64,000 nt of DNA from Candidatus Liberimonas magnetica (lineage in GTDB: Bacteria; Elusimicrobiota; Endomicrobiia; Endomicrobiales; JAFGIL01): NCBI GenBank assembly GCA_020523885.1, contig JAJAPY010000001.1, positions 186,001 to 250,000 on the forward strand. Reading direction: 5' to 3'. Made by a program: the position numbers and the translations under genes. The number at the start of each line of letters is the position of its first letter. The first letter of the stretch is position 1. Positions 17,243 through 25,425 of the stretch are shown one piece after another. The notes under the pieces were generated by a model, which searched no databases, was not told the DNA's origin, and was given only the letters and a program-made list of their open reading frames with translations.

Positions 17243-19474
17243 CTAATCGGTCGGCTCTTCTTCTTTCTCCTGGACAGTTTGTGCAGGCTGCAAGGATGTT
17301 CCGGTTTCTGAAGGTAGGGCTGAGGCATTACTTTCAACTTTACCGCTTTGAGAGTTTAAGACCGGCACTTCTTCCTGCTCCTCTTCAAGTTCTTTCCTGT
17401 TGTAAAGCGATTCCATTTCTTTTTGATAATAATAATCCTTTGGTTCAGTGCCTTTAAGGTATGCCTCAAGGTATGCCCCGGGTGTTTTAGTTAACGCAAG
17501 AAGCCCTGTTTTTGGTTCTACTAGCGAGAAAACGATCCCGCTGTCAGGCGTCTTAAAATCAAGCACGGGCTTGTCTTTCAGCGCACCGTATATGAATTCT
17601 GCCCAGATAGGGGCTGCGACCTTGCCGCCGCTGTTTTTTTCTCCCAGGGTTATACTTTTATCATCATAACCTACCCATACTCCTGCCACTAATTGAGGCG
17701 TAAATCCCAGAAACCAGGCATCAGAAAAATCATTTGTTGTGCCTGTTTTTCCGGCCGCCGGCCGCCTTATCCATTTTGCCGCCTGTCCCGTACCGTTCTG
17801 TATGACGCCTTCCATCAAATGCGTCATAATAAAACATGTTTGCACGGAAAGAGCTTCTCTTTCCTGCGGTATGTTTTCTTCAAGGACTTTGCCCTGGTTA
17901 TCTTCTACGCGCACTATGGCATACGGCTCCGTGAGAACTCCGTTGTTCGCAAAAACGCTTATGGCCCTGGTTATTTCCAAAAGCGTTACTTCGCTTGAAC
18001 CTAACGCGAGTGAAAGAGTGTTCGTCAGCGGGCTTGTGATCCCAAGCCGCCTTGCATAGCCTATGGCCCTGTTTGGGCCTATCGTATCAAGTATTTGTAT
18101 AGAACACATGTTCATAGACCTTTCAAGAGCACGGCGTAAAGTGACTTTTCCGTTATATTTGTATTTATAGTTCGCAGGTGACCAGACTTTCATAGGGTCT
18201 TTAACCTGTTCTTCTGGCAGGGTTGCAAGATAATCCGTAGTGCGTGAAACCAGCCTCCAGTTCCTGCCGTCGTTTACATAAACTAAAGGAGAGTCATCTA
18301 TGATCGAAGTAGGGGTAAAACCGTTTTCCAAGGCTGCGGTGTAAATAATGGGTTTAAATACAGACCCGGGCTGTCTTTTTGCCTGAAGGGCTCTGTTAAA
18401 TTGAGATTCCCTGAAATTACGGCCGCCTACAAGGGCCCTGATCCCGCCTGTTTTTGGGTCTATTGCAAGAAGAGCACATTGGACCTTTACTGGAGTGGAT
18501 TTTTTTAAGATAAATTGTTCGAGCCTTTCCTGGTCAAACTGTGCTAAATATTTTGAGGTTGCTTCTTCAGCCGCAAGCTGAGCTTTTATGTCAAGGGTCG
18601 TATAAATGGACAAACCGCCGCTGTAAAGCAGTTTCCCGTACTTGGGTTCCAGGAGCACCCTGATATATTCCACGAAATAGGGCGCTATAGCCGGTGAATT
18701 AGGTATCCTGTTGTTTATCAACGGGTATTCGTTCGCGGCTTTTTCCTGTTCTTCGGTAATTTGTTTTAGGTCTTTCATTCTTTTTAGCACGACAGACCTT
18801 CTCTGCAAAGCCCTTTCATAGTTTTTAAAAGGTGAATAATAATTCGGAGCCCTTACAAGCCCGGATAGAAGGGCGCATTCCGCAAGGTTTAAATCTGATA
18901 TTTCCTTGTTAAAGTAAACTTTTGCGGCTGCTTTTGCGCCGTAGCCTCCGGAGCCGAAATATATCTGATTTAAATATAACTGTAATATTTCTGATTTGGT
19001 AAAGTGATACTCTAACTGCAGGGTCAAGATCAATTCTTTAAGTTTACGGGAAAACGTCCTTTCCGGGGTGAGGAAAACTATCTTTGCAAGCTGCTGAGTG
19101 ATAGTTGAGCCGCCCTGGGCGACCTTTCGTTTTATTATGTTATTTACTGCGGCACGCAAAATGCCTTTTAAAGAAATACCCCAGTGGTGAAAAAACTTAT
19201 CGTCTTCTATGGACAGCAGTGCATTCTGGAGGTCTATAGGTATGTCTTTGAGCGGTATAAGCGCTCTTCTTTCCGTAAAAAGCTCAGTTACCGGCTGGCC
19301 GTTGATGTCATAGATTTTCGTAACGAGGTCAGGCGTATAATCTTCAAGGGAATAAATGGACGGGAGGTCCTTTATAATATACCTTATATAGGCAGTTGAG
19401 CTAAAAATAAAAGCCAGAGAGATTACTATAAAAGCTATTTTTTTTGGGCTCAGTTTATTGATAAAGTTTTTCAT
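17243..19474 (-). CDS. mrcA: Penicillin-binding protein 1A (bifunctional transglycosylase/transpeptidase)
   Basis: 743 residues from the ATG at 19474. An N-terminal membrane anchor (about 12-32) is followed by a GT51 glycosyltransferase with EDDKFFHHWG (about 89-98) and GGSTITQQLAK, then a transpeptidase with SVFK near 371, SMN and KTGTTND near 576. The tail is Glu/Pro-rich. It polymerises and cross-links peptidoglycan in the periplasm. An in-frame ATG at 19492 exists, but it lies inside the -10 hexamer of a consensus promoter, so the second ATG is the better start. The LpoB-type lipoprotein at 31206 is a possible activator. Confidence 0.95.
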   Translation of the reverse strand: MKNFINKLSPKKIAFIVISLAFIFSSTAYIRYIIKDLPSIYSLEDYTPDLVTKIYDINGQPVTELFTERRALIPLKDIPIDLQNALLSIEDDKFFHHWGISLKGILRAAVNNIIKRKVAQGGSTITQQLAKIVFLTPERTFSRKLKELILTLQLEYHFTKSEILQLYLNQIYFGSGGYGAKAAAKVYFNKEISDLNLAECALLSGLVRAPNYYSPFKNYERALQRRSVVLKRMKDLKQITEEQEKAANEYPLINNRIPNSPAIAPYFVEYIRVLLEPKYGKLLYSGGLSIYTTLDIKAQLAAEEATSKYLAQFDQERLEQFILKKSTPVKVQCALLAIDPKTGGIRALVGGRNFRESQFNRALQAKRQPGSVFKPIIYTAALENGFTPTSIIDDSPLVYVNDGRNWRLVSRTTDYLATLPEEQVKDPMKVWSPANYKYKYNGKVTLRRALERSMNMCSIQILDTIGPNRAIGYARRLGITSPLTNTLSLALGSSEVTLLEITRAISVFANNGVLTEPYAIVRVEDNQGKVLEENIPQEREALSVQTCFIMTHLMEGVIQNGTGQAAKWIRRPAAGKTGTTNDFSDAWFLGFTPQLVAGVWVGYDDKSITLGEKNSGGKVAAPIWAEFIYGALKDKPVLDFKTPDSGIVFSLVEPKTGLLALTKTPGAYLEAYLKGTEPKDYYYQKEMESLYNRKELEEEQEEVPVLNSQSGKVESNASALPSETGTSLQPAQTVQEKEEEPTD

Positions 19475-19490
19475 AATTATATGGATTTTC

Positions 19491-19519
19491 ATTATATACT
19501 AAAAATAAGGCAATGTCAA
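19491..19519 (-). promoter_or_regulatory. Consensus sigma70 promoter of the PBP1A gene
   Basis: On the minus strand TTGACA (19519-19514), a 17-bp spacer and TATAAT (19496-19491). The -10 overlaps the upstream ATG at 19492. Initiation near 19484 would leave a leader of about 10 nt before the ATG at 19474. Confidence 0.8.
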
Positions 19520-19554
19520 AACAAGGCCAGTTCTAGGCAATTTATGCCTTTTGT

Positions 19555-19583
19555 TTGATAATTGTAGTTAATTATTATAAAAT
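19555..19583 (+). promoter_or_regulatory. Sigma70-type promoter of the glycosyltransferase gene
   Basis: TTGATA, 17-bp spacer, TAAAAT; the -10 ends only 6 nt before the ATG at 19590. No ribosome site is visible, suggesting a leaderless message. It is divergent from the PBP1A promoter. Confidence 0.55.
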
Positions 19584-19589
19584 AAAAAA

Positions 19590-21302
19590 ATGAACAGGTT
19601 CCTTAAGCTCAACAAACCTTCTAGTTTGGTAATCATGGTTTTTTCTTTGATTGTTTTATTTTATATGGCAAATTACTTGTATTTGTCGAAATACTTTAAA
19701 GGGATTATCTTGAATATCTATGCTCCGAACCTTAATGCGGTAATAGAATACTTTTATGGGAATATAAATTTAGCAGAGTTTTTAACTCCCAAAACTGATG
19801 GTTCTTATTCGCCGATGTATTTTTTTAACCTGCTAGGGCCGTTATATATCTTCGGAAAAAATTGGGTTTTAATGGTGCTAACCGTAAATACTTTTTATCT
19901 GTTAATGCTGTTGACGTTCACGTATCTTTTAGGAAAAGAAATCATGGATGAAAAGGCAGGGCTGATCGCCGCGGCCCTTGTATCATTATATCAAGCTACC
20001 TGGCTGGCTTACAGGTCGCTTTCCCTGGAATTTCCCTTAATTGGCATTACGGCTATGTCTGTCTACATCTTATATAAATCCAAATATTTTGAAAGTTTAA
20101 AGTTAAGCCTCCTGTTTGCTCTATCTTGCGCCTGGGGTATGTGGGTAAAAGATGTTTTCGGGGCGTTCATAATCGGGCCTATTTTTTACGGCTTTTACAA
20201 GGCGCTTGTTGCTGTAAGGAATAAAAGAGATGTTCAGCCGCTGCTCAATTTCCTTGTATTCGCAACTACTTTTTATATTGCCATTCACCCGTATTATTTT
20301 TCGGGGTTCTTGAAACTCAATAGCGATACTTTAGCCAGGCCGTTCAGCAAAACCAGTGCGTTCAGCCGGTATAGTTCTGAAAATATAAAATCTTTTATAT
20401 ATAGTTTCTGGGAAGTGCAGTTGGGTTTTCCTTTTTTTATTGTGTTCCTGGCAGGCATTTATTATTTTATCAAATTTACCCCTGCCAGAATGCACCTAGG
20501 GCTGGGACAGACCGGGCCGCAGCGTGGTTTTTTAACCGGATTTAGCGAAGCTATGGATATGAAAATAACGCTGTTTCTATGGGTAATAATCCCGAATTTA
20601 ATAATATTATTAATATCTCATTGGAAAAATGCGAGGTATTTAATACCGCAGGTGTCTGCAGTGGCGGTAGTAAGCGCATATTTGATCAGGCGTATAATAG
20701 ATAAAAAGCTTGGATTATTTATTTTTATCATTCTTGTCAGCTTCGGTATTTTCAGGTATTACTGGATAACTTACAATGACTATAATTTGTCTTTGGATAG
20801 CATAGTATCTAATGTGTCAGAAGCTAAAGCTATTTGTGAAACAGAAGACAATATAAGATTGTGCTTTACAGAAGAAATAGAAAAGATGAGGCTGAGCGGC
20901 ATAAATAAAAATCGTTTTACCGTTAATATTGTAAATAAAAACGATTATTTTATTGACCTGAAAACGTTTTTGTGGTTCAATAACATCGATATCGCTTTGC
21001 TTGACCTGGACCTGAATGTTTTTTCCAGGAGTCATCCTGTGGAGGAATTGGCTAAAAATATTTTTGAATTTTTAGATAATTCTTATTTCTTGATAATTGA
21101 TCCCGCTGACAAACCAAACCTGAATGACCTTGAAAGTATAAGGAATTTATATTTGTACGATCCTAAATCTTATAATACGTTTAACTGGATGGAATATAAA
21201 TCCGTTGTTGAAAAGAAGCTGACTAAATTCAGACTAAGAAAAATACCATCAAAAATAACGCAGGGGCAGGCTATATATCTATATATAAAATGCTATAATT
21301 AA
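19590..21302 (+). CDS. GT-C type membrane glycosyltransferase (PMT/ArnT-like)
   Basis: 570 residues with about ten hydrophobic helices in the first 370 residues and a soluble C-terminal part. The order of a long first extracytoplasmic loop (about 40-85, NLNAVIEYFYGN then SPMYFFNLLG), then HWKNARYLIPQ and a hydrophobic cluster, fits the GT39/PMT_2 group that transfers sugars from polyprenyl phosphates to protein or lipid on the outer face of the inner membrane. The acceptor is unknown. The next genes (TPR and two radical SAM proteins) follow closely on the same strand. Confidence 0.75.
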   Translation: MNRFLKLNKPSSLVIMVFSLIVLFYMANYLYLSKYFKGIILNIYAPNLNAVIEYFYGNINLAEFLTPKTDGSYSPMYFFNLLGPLYIFGKNWVLMVLTVNTFYLLMLLTFTYLLGKEIMDEKAGLIAAALVSLYQATWLAYRSLSLEFPLIGITAMSVYILYKSKYFESLKLSLLFALSCAWGMWVKDVFGAFIIGPIFYGFYKALVAVRNKRDVQPLLNFLVFATTFYIAIHPYYFSGFLKLNSDTLARPFSKTSAFSRYSSENIKSFIYSFWEVQLGFPFFIVFLAGIYYFIKFTPARMHLGLGQTGPQRGFLTGFSEAMDMKITLFLWVIIPNLIILLISHWKNARYLIPQVSAVAVVSAYLIRRIIDKKLGLFIFIILVSFGIFRYYWITYNDYNLSLDSIVSNVSEAKAICETEDNIRLCFTEEIEKMRLSGINKNRFTVNIVNKNDYFIDLKTFLWFNNIDIALLDLDLNVFSRSHPVEELAKNIFEFLDNSYFLIIDPADKPNLNDLESIRNLYLYDPKSYNTFNWMEYKSVVEKKLTKFRLRKIPSKITQGQAIYLYIKCYN

Positions 21303-21324
21303 TAACACTGCACTATTAGCTATT

Positions 21325-21888
21325 ATGGAAACAGGCATAAAGATGATCCCGCGGCTTAACATACCTTTAAACAGCAGTACACTGAGTATTTCTATTCTGC
21401 TTGTTAATATTGTGATTATTTATCATTTAAGTAATCACGATTTAATGATAACAATAAATAAAGAGCAGGGTGAAGGCAGGATAGAGCATGCGGTAGAAAT
21501 ATGTAAGAAAGCGCTAACAGCTCATCCCGATGATTTTGGGCTGGCTGTAATGTTGGGAGAAATGTATTCTAAACAAGGTAAATATAAGGACGCATTCAAT
21601 GAATTAGAAAAAGCCTTAAAGATGAGGCCTCGCAATGTCTGGGCATTAAAAGTATACGGGAATGTTTATGCTGGCATGAAAGATTATGACAGGGCAATGG
21701 ATTATTATAACAAAGCCTTGAAAGAAAATATAGATGAAAAGGCGACAGCCTGGGTATATCATGACCTGGCGCAGCTGTATTTAATGAAAGGCGATAAAAA
21801 AAATGCGCTTAGATGCGAAAAGATGGCGTTAGGCTTAGCGCCTGATAATAAAGCCATAAAAAGCCAGGTCAGTGAAATGGGAAAATAA
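21325..21888 (+). CDS. Membrane-anchored TPR protein
   Basis: 187 residues. One N-terminal hydrophobic segment (SISILLVNIVIIYHL, about 19-33) is followed by three to four TPR units (about 50-185), for example LAVMLGEMYSKQGKYKDAF and DLAQLYLMKGDKKNALR. It is probably a scaffold on one face of the inner membrane. It starts 22 bp after the glycosyltransferase gene and precedes a radical SAM gene by 46 bp, so one operon is likely. No ribosome site is obvious. Confidence 0.8.
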   Translation: METGIKMIPRLNIPLNSSTLSISILLVNIVIIYHLSNHDLMITINKEQGEGRIEHAVEICKKALTAHPDDFGLAVMLGEMYSKQGKYKDAFNELEKALKMRPRNVWALKVYGNVYAGMKDYDRAMDYYNKALKENIDEKATAWVYHDLAQLYLMKGDKKNALRCEKMALGLAPDNKAIKSQVSEMGK

Positions 21889-21934
21889 TAAATCATATTC
21901 CTTTTTAAACGCATAAAATAAAAGGGACTAAGAT

Positions 21935-23401
21935 ATGAAAATACTTCTTGTCAATCCTCCGAATAATCTAAAAAAAGTTATAGGTGCCGGAACGTTTTTT
22001 GTCCCGGCTATAGAACCTTTAGGTTTATTATATATTGCAACCGTATGCAAGAATGCAGGGTATGAAATTTATGTTGTTGATGCCTATGCTGAAAATCTGG
22101 ATAAAGATAATCTTACCAAAAGGATAGAACAAATAGCTCCGGATATAATAGGGTTTACTTCCTTTACATCCAACGGCGGGTTCCTCTATGAATACGGTAA
22201 ATACTTAAAAACAAATTTTCCTGAATCCTTTATTATATTCGGAAATACGCATGCAAGTGTTTATGCAGAGCAGTATCTGAAAAACGGTTGTTGTGATGCA
22301 GTAGTCCATGGTGACGGTGAATTCGTATTCTTAGACCTGATCAAATATAAGGAAGGGGAAAAAAGGTTGGAAGCTATTGGTTCAGTTTCAATCCTAAATA
22401 AGGGCAAATATATAACTGCTTCAAGGCCTAGTGTGATAAAAGACCTGTCCTGTATTCCTATACCGGATAGGAGTCTTGTAAAAAGCGATCTCTACAGCCT
22501 GGGCAAAGTATCAAATATGAGGTTAGCCAGAGAGCCTAAGGGAAAGACCTCTAAGCATATGTTCACTTCCCGCGGGTGCTATAATAATTGTCATTACTGT
22601 ACTGTGAACTATGGCGGTGTAATACGGTATAATACTGTTGAAAACTCTATTAGTGAAATGGAAGAATTGATGAATAGATATAATGCCGGTTATATTTTTT
22701 TTATGGATTCATTGTTTACTTCGAAAAAAGAAAGGGTGATCGAAATATGCAAGGAAATAAAAAAGAGGAATTTGAAGTTTAGGTGGGGTTGTGAAGCAGG
22801 CATAAGCTCAGGTATTGATGAAGAGTTAATCGAGAATATGGAAAGTGCCGGGTGCACTGACATGAATTTTGGCATAGAATCCGGCGTGCAAAGACTGCTA
22901 AACTGTGTAAATAAAAATATTAAACTTGAAGAAGTTAAGAAAATCATTGAATTGGTAAAAAAACGTTCAAAAATAAATGCTTCAGGTTTGTTCATTCTGG
23001 GTTTGCCCGGGGAAAGATATGAAGATTCCTTGGAAACGATTAGATTTGCAAAGGCCTTGCCTTTAGACATGGCGCAGTTCAGTATATTGACCCCATATCC
23101 CGGTTCTCCGCTTTTCAATGACCTGGCACGGAAAGGTGAAATTGATACAGGAATAAAAAAAGACGGGAGTATTGATGTTTCTGTCTGGGAAAGGTATTCG
23201 CTTTATATATCATATACTAAAAAAATCCCTATTTGGACTACAAAAGAGCAAACCGGGGAAGGCTTAAAATATCTTCAAAAAAAAGCCCTGAGAAGTTTCT
23301 ATCTGCGGCCGCGTACATTCTGGAAACAGCTAAAAAGAATTGATATGATAGATATCTTTAAGATAACAAAAGTATTTATAAGCACTTTCTTGGCAAAGTA
23401 A
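21935..23401 (+). CDS. B12-binding-domain radical SAM protein
   Basis: 488 residues. The N-terminal Rossmann-like region (about 1-150, starting ILLVNPPNN and containing HGDGE) is the cobalamin-binding fold usual in this class, without a visible DxHxxG motif. The radical SAM core has C215-x3-C219-x2-C222 in SRGCYNNCHYC, plus GIESG and the later LGLPGE element. Relatives act as methyltransferases or ring-forming enzymes in natural product and lipid pathways; substrate unknown. GGGACT precedes the ATG as ribosome site. Confidence 0.9.
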   Translation: MKILLVNPPNNLKKVIGAGTFFVPAIEPLGLLYIATVCKNAGYEIYVVDAYAENLDKDNLTKRIEQIAPDIIGFTSFTSNGGFLYEYGKYLKTNFPESFIIFGNTHASVYAEQYLKNGCCDAVVHGDGEFVFLDLIKYKEGEKRLEAIGSVSILNKGKYITASRPSVIKDLSCIPIPDRSLVKSDLYSLGKVSNMRLAREPKGKTSKHMFTSRGCYNNCHYCTVNYGGVIRYNTVENSISEMEELMNRYNAGYIFFMDSLFTSKKERVIEICKEIKKRNLKFRWGCEAGISSGIDEELIENMESAGCTDMNFGIESGVQRLLNCVNKNIKLEEVKKIIELVKKRSKINASGLFILGLPGERYEDSLETIRFAKALPLDMAQFSILTPYPGSPLFNDLARKGEIDTGIKKDGSIDVSVWERYSLYISYTKKIPIWTTKEQTGEGLKYLQKKALRSFYLRPRTFWKQLKRIDMIDIFKITKVFISTFLAK

Positions 23402-23456
23402 GCGGCCTTCTATAGGGATTTGGCTGCTCTATTTGACCTTAGCAACTTTAATAAAG

Positions 23457-25289
23457 ATGAATGAAAAATGTAAAATGGCTATAAGCTGGCTTGAAACAGG
23501 CAAGAGGTTTCTTGCAAAAGATTATATAAAAGCGATCAAGGCTTTTAAAAAAACGGTAAAAGAAAACAATAAGAACTTTCTTGAACAGGCGCATTTTGAA
23601 CTTGGAAAAGCCTATCTGGTTCTCAAAAAATACGATCTGGCAAAGAGGCATCTCTTAGAAGCAAACCGCTTGAACGGGTCAAACGCCCAGGCCTCTATTC
23701 TTCTCGGGAAAGCATTTAAATTCCTCGGCGATTATAAAAGAGCGGTCAAATTTTTTGGAAACCTGCTCTGGCATAAAAAAGATGAATTCCTGCCTGAGGT
23801 GTATTCCGAGTTAGGCGAAACATACCTGCTTAAAAAAAACTATGATTTTGCAAAAAAGTATCTTTTAAAAGCAAAAAGGTTGAACGGTTCTAATTTGTTC
23901 TTAGAACTTTTCCTTGGAAAAACCTTCAAATATTTAGGAAAATATGAAAAGGCTGTTTGTCATTTAAAAAAAGCAATAGGGTTTAAAGCAGCTGCCGGCT
24001 GCCCGGAAAAGGAGTTAGCTGAAATATATGATAAGCTTGGAGAAACCGGCCTGTCAATAAAATATTTAGAAAGGCACTCCAGGCTAACTGATAACCTGAC
24101 CGGGAAAAACGAAGCCAGTGCTGAGCTTAGCAGAAAAAAGATACGGGAAATACAACGGCTTAATTATGAAGGTAAAATAAAACAAGTCCTTAAAAAAGCC
24201 AGGGCCCTTAATAAATCTGTTTCTAAGGGTTGCCCGGTTCTCAGTAATATCATCAAATCAGAAGCTGAAATAGCAAAGAGAAAAATTAAATTATCATCAA
24301 AAGTAAGGAATTTAGATGTGGTGTTAACCAACAGGTGCAATCTAAGATGCGTAATGTGCGAAAGGAAGGATGAAAAAAAATGGGACTTGCCAAAGAAAAC
24401 GATAAAAGCTATTGAAAAAATAACCCCTTACCTGGAAAGGGTCTCCTGGCAGGGCGGAGAGGTCTTTTTATACAAGGGTTTTGAGGGCCTGCTTGAGCAG
24501 TTCGGAAAATGTAAAGTAAAACAGGTCGTTTTTACGAACGGCATGTTGTTGACGAAACGACTGATGCTTGAGCTGATAAAATATAATGTAGACATGATTT
24601 TTTCCCTGGATGGAGCTACGAAAAAAGTGTATGAAAACATAAGGTGCGGGGCAAACTTTGACGTTCTAACAAAGAAATTAAAGTTATTTAAAGATTTAAG
24701 AGAAAAAATAAACCCTAATTTAGGGGTGCATCTTAATGTCGTTGTAATGAAAAAGAATTACCGGCAACTTAATAAATTCGTGGATTTTGCAAAAAAATAC
24801 GGGTTTACTTCTCTGGCTTTTATGCCTGTTTATTGTAAAAGCGAGCTTTTAAGTGAAAGGCTTGGAATAGGTTCCGGTGCCCAGATAAGAAAATATTTAA
24901 AAAAGAGTTTTGAAAAAATAGGGAGAAAGGCAAAAAACTGCGGCATAAAATTTGAACAATGGGTCTTGCCGGATAACGCCTTAAGAAAGGGCGAGAGGCC
25001 AGATATAAAGAGAGTTGTAAACGGGCAGAGAAACCCGGATAAAAACAAACTTTTTTGCCATATTCCATGGCTATCTTTATTTATTGATTTAGAGGGTAGG
25101 ATAAAACCGGGTTGTTTCTGCGGGCATTATATCGGGAATATAAAATATGATAATATTGATAAAATATGGAACGGCAAAAGAATGTTAAGTTACAGAAAAA
25201 AGCTGCTTTCCGGAAATATTAAAGATTTCTGCAACCCTGATTGCCTCAAGAGGGTTATACCTGAAATAAACCTGAAATATGTTGTTTAA
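23457..25289 (+). CDS. TPR-radical SAM/SPASM fusion protein
   Basis: 610 residues from the ATG at 23457; an in-frame TTG at 23433 is an alternative. Residues about 20-215 are TPR units (LGKAYLVLKKYDLAK, LGETYLLKKNYDFAK). The radical SAM cluster is C294-x3-C298-x2-C301 (LTNRCNLRCVMC), followed by WQGGE. The C-terminal part has a SPASM-like cysteine set (FCHIPW, PGCFCGHYIGNI, FCNPDC). SPASM enzymes modify peptides or act as sulfatase-maturation-type enzymes; the TPR part may hold the substrate or the TPR neighbour at 21325. It is the last gene of the 19.6-25.3 kb cluster. Confidence 0.9.
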   Translation: MNEKCKMAISWLETGKRFLAKDYIKAIKAFKKTVKENNKNFLEQAHFELGKAYLVLKKYDLAKRHLLEANRLNGSNAQASILLGKAFKFLGDYKRAVKFFGNLLWHKKDEFLPEVYSELGETYLLKKNYDFAKKYLLKAKRLNGSNLFLELFLGKTFKYLGKYEKAVCHLKKAIGFKAAAGCPEKELAEIYDKLGETGLSIKYLERHSRLTDNLTGKNEASAELSRKKIREIQRLNYEGKIKQVLKKARALNKSVSKGCPVLSNIIKSEAEIAKRKIKLSSKVRNLDVVLTNRCNLRCVMCERKDEKKWDLPKKTIKAIEKITPYLERVSWQGGEVFLYKGFEGLLEQFGKCKVKQVVFTNGMLLTKRLMLELIKYNVDMIFSLDGATKKVYENIRCGANFDVLTKKLKLFKDLREKINPNLGVHLNVVVMKKNYRQLNKFVDFAKKYGFTSLAFMPVYCKSELLSERLGIGSGAQIRKYLKKSFEKIGRKAKNCGIKFEQWVLPDNALRKGERPDIKRVVNGQRNPDKNKLFCHIPWLSLFIDLEGRIKPGCFCGHYIGNIKYDNIDKIWNGKRMLSYRKKLLSGNIKDFCNPDCLKRVIPEINLKYVV

Positions 25290-25334
25290 AATCCCGCTGC
25301 AGCAGAATCCCGCAAGGCTGGAGAGGTGTTCCAC

Positions 25335-25363
25335 TTGATTTGGTTGATTAAATTTGATACTAT
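25335..25363 (+). promoter_or_regulatory. Probable promoter of the nucleotidyltransferase gene
   Basis: TTGATT, 17-bp spacer, TACTAT. The leader of about 55 nt ends in GAGGAGA, a good ribosome site for the ATG at 25426. Confidence 0.5.
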
Positions 25364-25425
25364 AAAACTTCAATTCAAGAAACTCTAGAAAAACCGTAAT
25401 TAACCTTCTCTGAGGAGAACAAAAA

